Source of the DNA: Parabacteroides sp. Marseille-P3160
Lineage (GTDB): Bacteria; Bacteroidota; Bacteroidia; Bacteroidales; Tannerellaceae
Reading direction: 5' to 3'
DNA: 64,000 nucleotides
Assembly: GCF_900162725.1 (NCBI RefSeq)
Contig: NZ_LT799418.1
Location: forward strand, 313,194-377,193
Part shown: positions 17,285 to 25,700 of the stretch, piece by piece
Layout: each line of letters starts with the position of its first letter
Numbering within the stretch: position 1 is the first letter of the stretch
Notes under the pieces: generated by a model
The model's database searches: none
What the model saw: only the letters and a program-made list of their open reading frames with translations
Told to the model about the DNA's origin: nothing
Position numbers and translations under genes: made by a program

Positions 17285-18130
17285 ATGAGCATTCGAAATT
17301 TGCATCAACCTTACGAGATTACCTGCATCCGGGAAAATGAATGTGAACATATCGTTTCCACTTTCAAGAACACCTTTTTCGAGATGGTCTTTATTCTTGA
17401 AGGGGAAGGCATACAAATGATAAATGATCTTTGTCTTCCTTATGCCGAGAACAAGTTGTTTCTTATCTTTCCGCAAGATATCTATGGGTTTAAGATAAAG
17501 AAAACGACAACTTTCTTCATGCTACGCTTTAATCAAAGTTTTCTTAAGACGCAAAGCAGCGAATGGCGACAGCGGCTTGAATATATTTTTCATAATCACA
17601 ATCGTCTGCCCGGTTGTATCTTGAAGAATGTTGTCGATAAACCGCTGGTACGGTCTATTGCCGAAGCCTTGCTCCGGGAGCAGGATAGTGACGCGCCTCA
17701 AAAGCTGGAAGTAATAAGGCAGTTGGTTAATTCGCTGATAACTATAGCTGCCCGGAATATTTCGTTAATGAATACCTTGGCTGACAAATCAAGTATCTAT
17801 CACGACTCAACGCAGATACTCGATTATATACATTTGAATATATTTCAACCCAAAATGTTAAAGATTTCAGCGATCGCTTCACATTTCAAAATATCGAAGT
17901 CATATTTCAGTGAATATTTCAAGAAACAGATAGGGCAAAGCCCTCAGGAGTACATGACCTTATATAAAATAAAATTGATAGAAGAGAAACTGCATTTCAG
18001 TGACAAACGATTGTCAGAAATAGCTTATGAATTCGGATTTAACGATATCAGTCATCTGAATCATTTCTTCAAAAAGCAAAAAGGTCTGAGTCCCCGTCAA
18101 TACCGAAGTCTGCAAAAAACGATCGTATAG
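17285..18130 (+). CDS. AraC-family transcriptional regulator
   Basis: A 281-residue regulator with an N-terminal cupin-like ligand-sensing domain (about 1-150) and a C-terminal double helix-turn-helix (about 182-277). The HTH region is recognised by ISAIASHFKISKSYFSEYFKKQIGQSPQEYM and LSEIAYEFGFNDISHLNHFFKKQKGLSPRQYR. It is divergent from the aldo-keto/MdaB/OYE/MRJP/MFS operon with 93 bp between starts and is its probable activator. The inducer is unknown; an electrophile or quinone is inferred from the target genes. Confidence 0.9.
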   Translation: MSIRNLHQPYEITCIRENECEHIVSTFKNTFFEMVFILEGEGIQMINDLCLPYAENKLFLIFPQDIYGFKIKKTTTFFMLRFNQSFLKTQSSEWRQRLEYIFHNHNRLPGCILKNVVDKPLVRSIAEALLREQDSDAPQKLEVIRQLVNSLITIAARNISLMNTLADKSSIYHDSTQILDYIHLNIFQPKMLKISAIASHFKISKSYFSEYFKKQIGQSPQEYMTLYKIKLIEEKLHFSDKRLSEIAYEFGFNDISHLNHFFKKQKGLSPRQYRSLQKTIV

Positions 18131-18167
18131 TTCTGTTATTTTATCAATTAGATTGAGAATCTAATGA

Positions 18168-18362
18168 TTGACAGCAGCATATGAACTGTTGTAAAGTTCA
18201 ACTATTTTATAAATAGGGTTGGAGGTTGGAGAATGGTTTATGGAGACTGAGTTATCATATGCATTAATAATACTAATAGATGCATCTTGTTCAAATTCAG
18301 TACTGGCTCCTATAGGGACAGGACATCCAGTGCCTCGGCAATTTTATCTAATATATCTTGCA
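18168..18362 (-). pseudogene. 3' fragment of an XRE-family regulator gene
   Basis: About 195 bp clearly related to the C-terminal half of the two intact XRE genes at 30239-30631 and 32391-32780 (shared words include the segment coding for LDKIA-ALD and NPI-KIVELY). The reading frame breaks after ALDVLSL and resumes in another frame (TEFEQDASISI). The helix-turn-helix half is missing. It sits in the same orientation as the intact copies, immediately beyond the leader-distal end of the CRISPR array. Confidence 0.8.
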
Positions 18363-18406
18363 TCAAAAGATTATGGGCTTGCGCCCGGTCAATAATCAAA
18401 TGTTAC

Positions 18407-20055
18407 ATTTCAATTCCATTATGGTTCGATTAAAAGCAATATCGTTCGCTTGTACTGGAAGACTTATAGCCAGATTTCAATTCCATAAGGTTCGATTAAA
18501 AGTGCTATTCGCCGTTATATTTCCTACAACATCTCAGGATTTCAATTCCATAAGGTTCGATTAAAAGTGTGGAGCTGATAATTAAGGTTTTACAATCTTT
18601 AATATTTCAATTCCATAAGGTTCGATTAAAAGTGTTAGATTGTTTGCAATCATGCAAGGCGATAAAAAAATTTCAATTCCATAAGGTTCGATTAAAAGCC
18701 GGTGATCCAGATGGCCTGTATTTCGTAAAAAAAGGATTTCAATTCCATAAGGTTCGATTAAAAGAAGCATGATATTTCGGATAAGGATATTCCCGGAAAT
18801 TTCAATTCCATAAGGTTCGATTAAAAGTTAAGGAGCCTAAAGAGACGGGCAAAGCACCATGTAATTTCAATTCCATAAGGTTCGATTAAAAGTAAAATAG
18901 GATGGATACCCCTTTCTTTTGACTCCAAATTTCAATTCCATAAGGTTCGATTAAAAGTGTTATATAATTACCAATCCCTCGGGCACTTAAATATTTCAAT
19001 TCCATAAGGTTCGATTAAAAGAATTAGAAGATTTGTTAGAGTAAATCTCTAACGAATTTCAATTCCATAAGGTTCGATTAAAAGGGTAGATGGATAGGCC
19101 TTGACTTCGGTTTTGTGAAATTTCAATTCCATAAGGTTCGATTAAAAGGGTTTAGGCCCAAGACTTGATTATATATCCCACGAATTTCAATTCCATAAGG
19201 TTCGATTAAAAGTTCAATCATACAGGTATTGTTTACACTCGCCATGAATTTCAATTCCATAAGGTTCGATTAAAAGCATGTAGTCAAGCATCTTGCCGGC
19301 TGTATCGATAAATTTCAATTCCATAAGGTTCGATTAAAAGTTTTATCGACCACAAACCTATCAGGTTTAGCCCAATTTCAATTCCATAAGGTTCGATTAA
19401 AAGTGTCGTACCAAACATTCACGCCCGCAAAGACATCTGTATTTCAATTCCATAAGGTTCGATTAAAAGCGGATCGACATGATCCATCTGCATTTGTTTG
19501 ATTGATTTCAATTCCATAAGGTTCGATTAAAAGTTTGGCTCCACCGTATTTCTGTGAAAAGAAAGAATCTGATTTCAATTCCATAAGGTTCGATTAAAAG
19601 TCAGAATCCGAGTTTAGTAGAAATCTGAATGCATGTATATTTCAATTCCATAAGGTTCGATTAAAAGAGGGAACCAATTTATTTACTTGTGCCATCTTCT
19701 GATTTCAATTCCATAAGGTTCGATTAAAAGCTCTGCTACTGTGGAGGCTTGCGGCTCTGCTACTGATTTCAATTCCATAAGGTTCGATTAAAAGGGTGCG
19801 ATAAATTGAAAAGAATGGAGGAAAAGAAAATTTCAATTCCATAAGGTTCGATTAAAAGTCATACCAGGATGAACAAGATGCGAAGTCCGGTAAGCGATTT
19901 CAATTCCATAAGGTTCGATTAAAAGTGTATTTAACTTCCCCTCCTTCGATATCTTTTTTCATTTCAATTCCATAAGGTTCGATTAAAAGATGCCTAATTC
20001 TGCAGAGGCATCTGATTGCATTTGATATTTCAATTCCATAAGGTTCGATTAAAAG
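18407..20055 (-). CRISPR. Type I-B CRISPR array, 26 repeats and 25 spacers
   Basis: A 29-bp repeat (plus-strand reading begins ATTTCAATTCCATAAGG and ends TTCGATTAAAAG) occurs 26 times with spacers of 34-38 bp. Twenty-five copies appear identical; the leftmost (18407-18436) has a one-base insertion and a change (CCATTATGG for CCATAAGG). Read on the minus strand the repeat ends in ATTGAAAT, the usual 3' end that gives the 8-nt crRNA handle in type I-B. Transcription is therefore leftward, the degenerate copy is leader-distal (oldest), and the newest spacers are at the right, next to cas2. The spacer at 19731-19765 carries the same 11 bases (CTCTGCTACTG) at both ends. The spacer at 19022-19055 contains a 7-bp hairpin (GTTAGAG/CTCTAAC). 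Confidence 0.98.
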
Positions 20056-20277
20056 CCGTTGCAGAACAGCCACAAATATATGTCAAAAATAGCTGTAACA
20101 TCGATGCGATGCAAGAAAAATAGCACTTCAATTAGTCGATCACGAATAGCCCGAAAAGTCTGGGGCATCGACTATCTCTATAATCCATTGTGTATAAATA
20201 TTATAAATATTTATATAAGCTCAAACAATATGTCAAAGAGCGCTTTGGTAGAGAGTCGACAACAATCTGACAAGTTT
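20056..20277 (-). promoter_or_regulatory. CRISPR leader
   Basis: A 222-bp, A+T-rich, gene-free stretch between cas2 and the newest repeat, where transcription of the array must start and new spacers are added. Inside it are an inverted repeat AGTCGAT (20134-20140) / ATCGACT (20167-20173) and the palindrome CATCGATG (20099-20106). On the minus strand TTTGACA followed by an AT-rich block (about 20190-20240) could be the array promoter, but it does not fit the Bacteroidales consensus closely. Confidence 0.65.
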
Positions 20278-20541
20278 CTAAATGAAATTGTCCAGCTCAT
20301 TTTTCTCAAGCCCAACAACTTCTTTCTCAAGCCATTTTTCATCTCGACTTTTGAAAATTAACATACTGTCTTCCCCAACGTCCATAATGGCTTTTGCTTT
20401 TATCGTCAGTTCCTTTAATTTTACTTCGGTTATCTCTCCCTCGAATACAGAGTTTTGCACCCAGTGTAAATATTTTCTGCAAAGTTTCAACATTTTCCCT
20501 ACACGTTTCTCCCCAACATCATATACCAAAATTACATACAT
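20278..20541 (-). CDS. cas2: CRISPR-associated endonuclease Cas2
   Basis: 87 residues, the standard size. The ferredoxin-like start MYVILVYDVGEKRVGKM carries the conserved Asp of the Cas2 fold, and SVFEGEITEVKLKEL is the usual second strand-helix region. With Cas1 it forms the integrase that inserts new spacers at the leader-side repeat. It is the last gene of the cas operon, next to the leader, and 77 bp separate it from cas1. Confidence 0.96.
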   Translation of the reverse strand: MYVILVYDVGEKRVGKMLKLCRKYLHWVQNSVFEGEITEVKLKELTIKAKAIMDVGEDSMLIFKSRDEKWLEKEVVGLEKNELDNFI

Positions 20542-20618
20542 ATAAATAGAATGATTGATTAACTAATTGGTTGAATAACTGGATAACTCTATTACTCAGT
20601 TATTCCATTACTGTTATC

Positions 20619-21626
20619 TCACCATCTCGATTTGAAAGGTTTATATTCCTCCATGCCCAGAATATGCTTTGTTAGTTTATAACATTCCAATTTGATCAAA
20701 TGCTTGTAGCTCACATGCCGTTTCAGGACAGGATGCTTGAAAGTTTCGTTGATACGCTCCTCCCAGGCCCGGACAAATTTTTTACGTCCGGCATCTTTCA
20801 ATAAACAAGAGTTCATTTGATGATCGAAATCTTTTGACTGTATTTCTTTTTTATTCAATAAGCGGAAAATCAACCTGTCCACAAGCAAAGGTTTGAAAAT
20901 CTCGGAAATATCCAAGGCAAGCGAATACCGCCTATATCCGGGTTCGTGCAAAAAGCTGATGGTCGGATTTAGTTGCGTATGATAAATCTGGCTAAGACAC
21001 AGACTGTAACACAAGGTATTCCCAAACGAAATCATCGCGTTAATCTCATTTTCTGGTGGACGTTTGCTCCGGTTTTCCATGTTGAAGTCAGCTGAAATAA
21101 TCTCGTCGAAAGCCATGTAATATGTTTGCCGGATATTGCCTTCTACGCCCATCAATTCGTCTATCGCCGTTGTACCATCAATCAATGAAGTATATTCGTT
21201 CATTACTTCCAAAATAGGGGTCAGTTCTTTTTCACGGTTGATATAATATTTCAGGTTTTTCGACATATTGAAAGCTGCACCTTGAATAAATCTGCGGGCA
21301 ATGTCCATCCGTTTCCTTTTATCGAGATAGCGTTTGGTTTGTTCAATCTGCATTTTCCCGGCCAACAGGTATTCTTTTGGGGAAAATGAACCCGTATAAT
21401 ACTCGTAATAATCAAAAAAATGCACGGAAACTCCATTTTTCCCAAGAAAGTTGTATAAGGCACTGTTCGCATCGAGGCTCCCAAAACAAAAGAAGTCCGA
21501 AACCCCTTCAATTGGTATATATTTCGGAGAACTTTCCACTCCGTTTTCATCCACCGGCGTGAATTTAAGCGTATTGTCTTTCCGGCTCAGACGCCCGGGA
21601 TTGAATAGGTAATAAGTCTTTTTCAT
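20619..21626 (-). CDS. cas1: CRISPR-associated integrase Cas1 (type I-B)
   Basis: 335 residues from the ATG at 21626 (MKKTYYLFNPGRLSRKDNTL), which overlaps the cas4 stop as ATGA; the longer upstream frame is rejected for that reason. An N-terminal beta-domain is followed by the helical catalytic domain. Metal ligands are visible as Glu in GVEGNIRQTYYMAFDEI, His in SFLHEPGYRRYSLALDISEIFKP and the following acidic residues. It forms the spacer-acquisition complex with Cas2 and probably Cas4. Confidence 0.96.
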   Translation of the reverse strand: MKKTYYLFNPGRLSRKDNTLKFTPVDENGVESSPKYIPIEGVSDFFCFGSLDANSALYNFLGKNGVSVHFFDYYEYYTGSFSPKEYLLAGKMQIEQTKRYLDKRKRMDIARRFIQGAAFNMSKNLKYYINREKELTPILEVMNEYTSLIDGTTAIDELMGVEGNIRQTYYMAFDEIISADFNMENRSKRPPENEINAMISFGNTLCYSLCLSQIYHTQLNPTISFLHEPGYRRYSLALDISEIFKPLLVDRLIFRLLNKKEIQSKDFDHQMNSCLLKDAGRKKFVRAWEERINETFKHPVLKRHVSYKHLIKLECYKLTKHILGMEEYKPFKSRW

Positions 21627-22153
21627 TCTTCGTTGATATAGCAAAGTTCATAATAGGAACAATTCTTACAAATTGGTTTCTTAATGGTTGGCGGACACTC
21701 TTTCATGTCTTTTAATTGAGTTATTTCTATAATTGCATTCTTCAAATGTTCTATATCATTTTCAGTTAGTTCAATCTGAGATGTCTGACGCAACTGAGGA
21801 TATTCCAAAATTGCACTTACGTCCTGTATACCATTTAATTGCAATAACCACATATAATATTTCACCTGCCATTCGTGAGCCTTTTCCGCCTTATCGCTCC
21901 TTTTTGTTTCATGAATAATTCTGTTATGGGTATCATAAAAATCTATTTTTCCATACAAATCAATGCCATGGTATTGTGCAGAGACATCTATTTCATTGTA
22001 TTTGCGACTTCTATCTGCATAACTTGTTTCATGAATCAACTTTCCGTCATATACGGTTTCACTTGTTTGCTCCATATTGATTCCGTTGGCATGAAGCCAG
22101 CATTCGCGCTTGCAAACATGATAGAGATCGATTAAAGTGGCATTAATGTGCAT
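21623..22153 (-). CDS. cas4: CRISPR-associated exonuclease Cas4
   Basis: 176 residues, RecB-like nuclease fold with a four-cysteine iron-sulfur site. The N-terminal Cys lies in DLYHVCKRECWLHANG, and the C-terminal cluster ligands lie in KPICKNCSYYELC. Nuclease residues include the Asp in YGKIDFYD and Glu-x-Lys in HETKRSDK. Cas4 trims prespacers and checks the PAM during adaptation. It overlaps cas1 by 4 bp and lies 10 bp after cas3, so all are one transcript. Confidence 0.95.
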   Translation of the reverse strand: MHINATLIDLYHVCKRECWLHANGINMEQTSETVYDGKLIHETSYADRSRKYNEIDVSAQYHGIDLYGKIDFYDTHNRIIHETKRSDKAEKAHEWQVKYYMWLLQLNGIQDVSAILEYPQLRQTSQIELTENDIEHLKNAIIEITQLKDMKECPPTIKKPICKNCSYYELCYINEE

Positions 22154-22163
22154 GGTTATAATT

Positions 22164-24944
22164 TTACAAAAATTGAGTTTCTTCTATTCCTACTAATTTT
22201 TTAGCATCAAGGCCTTGTTCAATTGAATAAATTTCTTCCCATCTTTCTATGTAGATATAACCATAATCCGATTTGTCCTTATCATAAAAATGGACTAACT
22301 CGTTTTCTATTGTAGGACTGGCAAATATTGAGAAAGTGTACTTGTTTATTATACTTTGCAATACTTTGTTTCTAATCTGCTGTTGGGTAAATTCAATCTT
22401 ATTATGAATTGATTTAATATATAAATTAAAGACTTCTTCTCCTTTGATTTCATTTTGTCCGTTGGGATAAATACCGTTTTGTTCAAGAAAGAGTAACTCC
22501 GAATTATTAAATATAAAATCAAAACTTTTTTCGTTCGTTCCATTAATTATAGTAGGAAGATTCAACGGAATAAAGCAAGACAAATTTAGCTGTTCAATTA
22601 ATTTAAAGTCGTCATTGACGGTTTTGAATTTTAGCTTTTGAATAGAGTGCTCATATTCACTAAAGTTCGCTGCCATTTCATTTTCATTCCATTTATTTCT
22701 GTCTTCAAATATTTTGTTGTAAAGAGAATCGAAATCTTTTTGTTCAATAATTCGTTTGTATTCCTGTTCTTTTATCTGTCCTTTTGTTATTTCATACCTC
22801 AAATCTTTTCCGTAAATAGTGGATTCTTTATTGTAGTTAAAAAGATAAAGTGTACAATGTTCCTTGTTTACATTCCTGTTTATACGACCGGCTAGCTGTT
22901 CATCCGAATCAATTATCGAACGGTCTTTAAACCCTAAATCCATATCAATATCTACTCCTGCTTCAACAACCTGAGTGGTTATCAAAATAATTTTCTTTTT
23001 CCTATTTGCCGAATTCTTCAAATAATTGATAATCTCTTTTCTACGATGTTCAAGTATTGTTCCTGATAATACAAATATTTCATCAAAAAAATTATACTTA
23101 TGGATAATTGAATAAAAATCTGTCGCAGCCTGTTTATATATAAATTCTACAATAGTATAAACACTGTTTTTAGGCTTTGCTTTACCAAAATCGTATTGAA
23201 GAAAATCAATAGAAGATTGGATAATTTTATCGGCTAATTCTTGTAGGGAAAGGTTTTTTTTATTGAATAAATCAAAATTAAAATTGACACGACCGGCAAA
23301 ATTCGGATTATTGAAATAGAGCTCTTTTGCATTAGGAAGTAAATAAACAAAATTGTTTACATTCTCCTTAATTACATTCAATTTATCCAATTTGGGTAAT
23401 GTTGCCGACATTAAAATAAATTTGATGTTGAACTTGTCGGCATATTGTCTGATAAAGTATGTAACCTTATCCCATTGTGATGGATTATACGATTGTAATT
23501 CATCTATTACAACGATAGAATTTGCCAATCGGTGCAACAAATAATTGGCTTCTTTTTCATTTGATTTCAGTATATCAAAGAAGCGGATATGTGACAAAAG
23601 GCAAAAAGGATAATTTACAAATAAGTAATTAATATAATTCAATCGTTTGTCTCCATAATTATCGTCTTCTCCAGAACCGGATTTCAAGCCCGATTTTGAA
23701 TGCAGTTCAATAATTTCTTCCTCTTTTAGTCCCAACATATCCCGAATAACGGCATAGGTTTGTGTGATTAAAGTTGTAAAAGGAAACACATAAAAAACCT
23801 TTTTGTATCGTCCTTCGTATATTTTTAACAATTCAATGGTAACCAATAGGGAAAGATTGGTTTTACCACCTCCCGTAGGTGCTTCTATATAAAAAAGGTT
23901 ACTTCGATGGTGCCGTCTTATATTTTTTATAACCTCAATGGCCATTTCTTTACGAAGAACATTCAGATTTTCACCACTTTTCTGTTTTGGATTCTTAAAT
24001 TCATAATTTTCTAAAGCGTCATAAGTTGCTTTGTTGTAATTTACCTTTGTTTGTTCTTTGTCAATCCATTCCCTTTTGCTGACATTGTCATATAATTCGC
24101 TTATCCTTTCTTTAGTAAGAATACCAAAATCTTTAACAGGCAAGGAGTTCATATATTCATTTGTTGCTAGATAGTCAGATGCTGTTAAAAGGGAAAAATT
24201 AAGACGGCAAAGAGCATAAAGTTCAAATGAATGAATATAATCTGTAAATGGTCTATTCGTTAATAATCTTTCGTCCCCTATGAGTTTGATAATATTGGGA
24301 TGAATCTTGAATTGATAAGTTGTTAGATAAGAAGTAAGAAAGTTCTGTACTTCTTTCCAGTTATTTTTTGCTTTTAGTTCTGTAAATTCAATTGTAGAGA
24401 CATAATTATCGTCGAAAGATTTTCCATGATGTTTAAAAATAGCATATGCAAAAAATAAACAACAAACCACAAGCAACGGATCTTGCTTCCTGTCAAATAC
24501 AATTTCATTCAGATGCTTTCCAAGATAAATAAATGCACTTAATGAGGAATGGTTTGAACTAATTGGGCTTTGATCAAAAGTCGATTCTTTAAATGAATCA
24601 TTATTCATTTTCTCAAACTGAAAGTGTTCGTTTATTTTCCCATAGTCATGGAAAACAATTGCATCAACAAAAAGAGATTTGATATAGTTACCTGTTGCTA
24701 AATCTATATTAGCTTTTAATCCGCTAATAAGTTTGTCAATAGTTTTATCTAATTGATGATGCTTTACGAGATTTATAAAATACTTATTAACCAATCCCTG
24801 ATGTTCTGCAAGTGTCTCTTTTACTACATTATTCTCTTTCGGTGTGTGAGCATAATAATTACCCGCATTGAGTAATGTTTTACTCAATACAGGTAAATTA
24901 TTAATAATATCTGAAATAGTTTTATAGCAGTTGGACATAAGCAT
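22164..24944 (-). CDS. cas3: CRISPR-associated helicase/nuclease Cas3
   Basis: 926 residues with the two expected parts. The N-terminal HD nuclease (about 45-260) shows TLAEHQGLV, VFHDYGKINEHF and the later His in SSNHSSLSAF. The superfamily 2 helicase (about 345-760) shows Walker A EAPTGGGKTNLSLL, motif II VVIDELQSY (DELQ in place of the usual DExH/DEAD), motif III LMSATLP, and motifs V/VI TTQVVEAGVDIDMD and LAGRINRN. Cas3 is recruited by Cascade to unwind and degrade target DNA. Its start overlaps the cas5 end by 23 bp. Confidence 0.96.
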   Translation of the reverse strand: MLMSNCYKTISDIINNLPVLSKTLLNAGNYYAHTPKENNVVKETLAEHQGLVNKYFINLVKHHQLDKTIDKLISGLKANIDLATGNYIKSLFVDAIVFHDYGKINEHFQFEKMNNDSFKESTFDQSPISSNHSSLSAFIYLGKHLNEIVFDRKQDPLLVVCCLFFAYAIFKHHGKSFDDNYVSTIEFTELKAKNNWKEVQNFLTSYLTTYQFKIHPNIIKLIGDERLLTNRPFTDYIHSFELYALCRLNFSLLTASDYLATNEYMNSLPVKDFGILTKERISELYDNVSKREWIDKEQTKVNYNKATYDALENYEFKNPKQKSGENLNVLRKEMAIEVIKNIRRHHRSNLFYIEAPTGGGKTNLSLLVTIELLKIYEGRYKKVFYVFPFTTLITQTYAVIRDMLGLKEEEIIELHSKSGLKSGSGEDDNYGDKRLNYINYLFVNYPFCLLSHIRFFDILKSNEKEANYLLHRLANSIVVIDELQSYNPSQWDKVTYFIRQYADKFNIKFILMSATLPKLDKLNVIKENVNNFVYLLPNAKELYFNNPNFAGRVNFNFDLFNKKNLSLQELADKIIQSSIDFLQYDFGKAKPKNSVYTIVEFIYKQAATDFYSIIHKYNFFDEIFVLSGTILEHRRKEIINYLKNSANRKKKIILITTQVVEAGVDIDMDLGFKDRSIIDSDEQLAGRINRNVNKEHCTLYLFNYNKESTIYGKDLRYEITKGQIKEQEYKRIIEQKDFDSLYNKIFEDRNKWNENEMAANFSEYEHSIQKLKFKTVNDDFKLIEQLNLSCFIPLNLPTIINGTNEKSFDFIFNNSELLFLEQNGIYPNGQNEIKGEEVFNLYIKSIHNKIEFTQQQIRNKVLQSIINKYTFSIFASPTIENELVHFYDKDKSDYGYIYIERWEEIYSIEQGLDAKKLVGIEETQFL

Positions 24945-25695
24945 TTAGTTCATCAATAAAAAGTAAATTGTCGAGTTGTTGGGCATTCTTGATTAAATAA
25001 TTAGAATATGCAAACTCTGCAATGTCATATTGCATTAGTGCCAAATCAAAACCTTTAGGTAACCTTTCAAAATAAATGAATGGAGTTTCTTCGTCATCAA
25101 AGTTTAATAAGTCTGGGAATGGCGCTTCAGTGTTATTCTTTAATATATATTTTTTGTAAAATATACTTTTAATTTTTACCCTTTCACCTTCAATTGGCTT
25201 TTCAGTAAAATAATATTCTTTATAGGATTCCGCATTCCACCAAGCTGTAAACTCATTTTTTCCCAAATAAGGAATAAATTCTGCATATCCTTTCTGTATC
25301 GAACTAATCAATTGCTTTTGATATTTATCGTCTTCGTCTAATAAAAGATAAATTCGGTATTCTGGATTTACCAATGTTAGCTCTTCTGTCAGAAAATTTG
25401 TCCCTTTATTGGCATAGCCCACTGTATTGGAATATTTGATAGTAGTTTTGGCATAGTTCCCCATCTCATGATTCAATGGCTCTATTCCAATTCTTACATC
25501 TTTCAATACTTCGTAATATTGAGGCAACTTACCTTTTTCTTTGTATCCTTCAAGTCCTAAAATTGCCCCCAAAATACCCAACACCGCAGGTCGATGAATA
25601 ATATTGTAAGACAAATTAATCGTGGCATTTGTATCCGGTTTTCTAAAAAAGGCAAAGTCCGCTTTTAAATCAAAGGATATTAATTTCATTTGCAC
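24922..25695 (-). CDS. cas5: Cascade subunit Cas5 (type I-B)
   Basis: 257 residues, RAMP-fold protein that caps the 5' handle of the crRNA in Cascade. The N-terminal strand MKLISFDLKADFAFFRKPDTNA and the following helix NIIHRPAVLGILGAILGLEG are typical of the Cas5b/Cas5h group. The Gly-rich region of other RAMPs is reduced. It lies 5 bp after cas7. The start could be Met1 or Met3 (MQMK). Confidence 0.93.
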   Translation of the reverse strand: MQMKLISFDLKADFAFFRKPDTNATINLSYNIIHRPAVLGILGAILGLEGYKEKGKLPQYYEVLKDVRIGIEPLNHEMGNYAKTTIKYSNTVGYANKGTNFLTEELTLVNPEYRIYLLLDEDDKYQKQLISSIQKGYAEFIPYLGKNEFTAWWNAESYKEYYFTEKPIEGERVKIKSIFYKKYILKNNTEAPFPDLLNFDDEETPFIYFERLPKGFDLALMQYDIAEFAYSNYLIKNAQQLDNLLFIDELNAYVQLL

Positions 25696-25700
25696 TTGAT

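Noticed and set aside
18358-18772. Frames within the CRISPR array (repeated QFHKVRLK)
   Set aside because: They are translations of the repeat unit, not proteins.
20059-20361. 100-codon plus-strand frame over the CRISPR leader and cas2 end
   Set aside because: It overlaps cas2 antisense and the leader; composition is AT-rich and no motif is seen.
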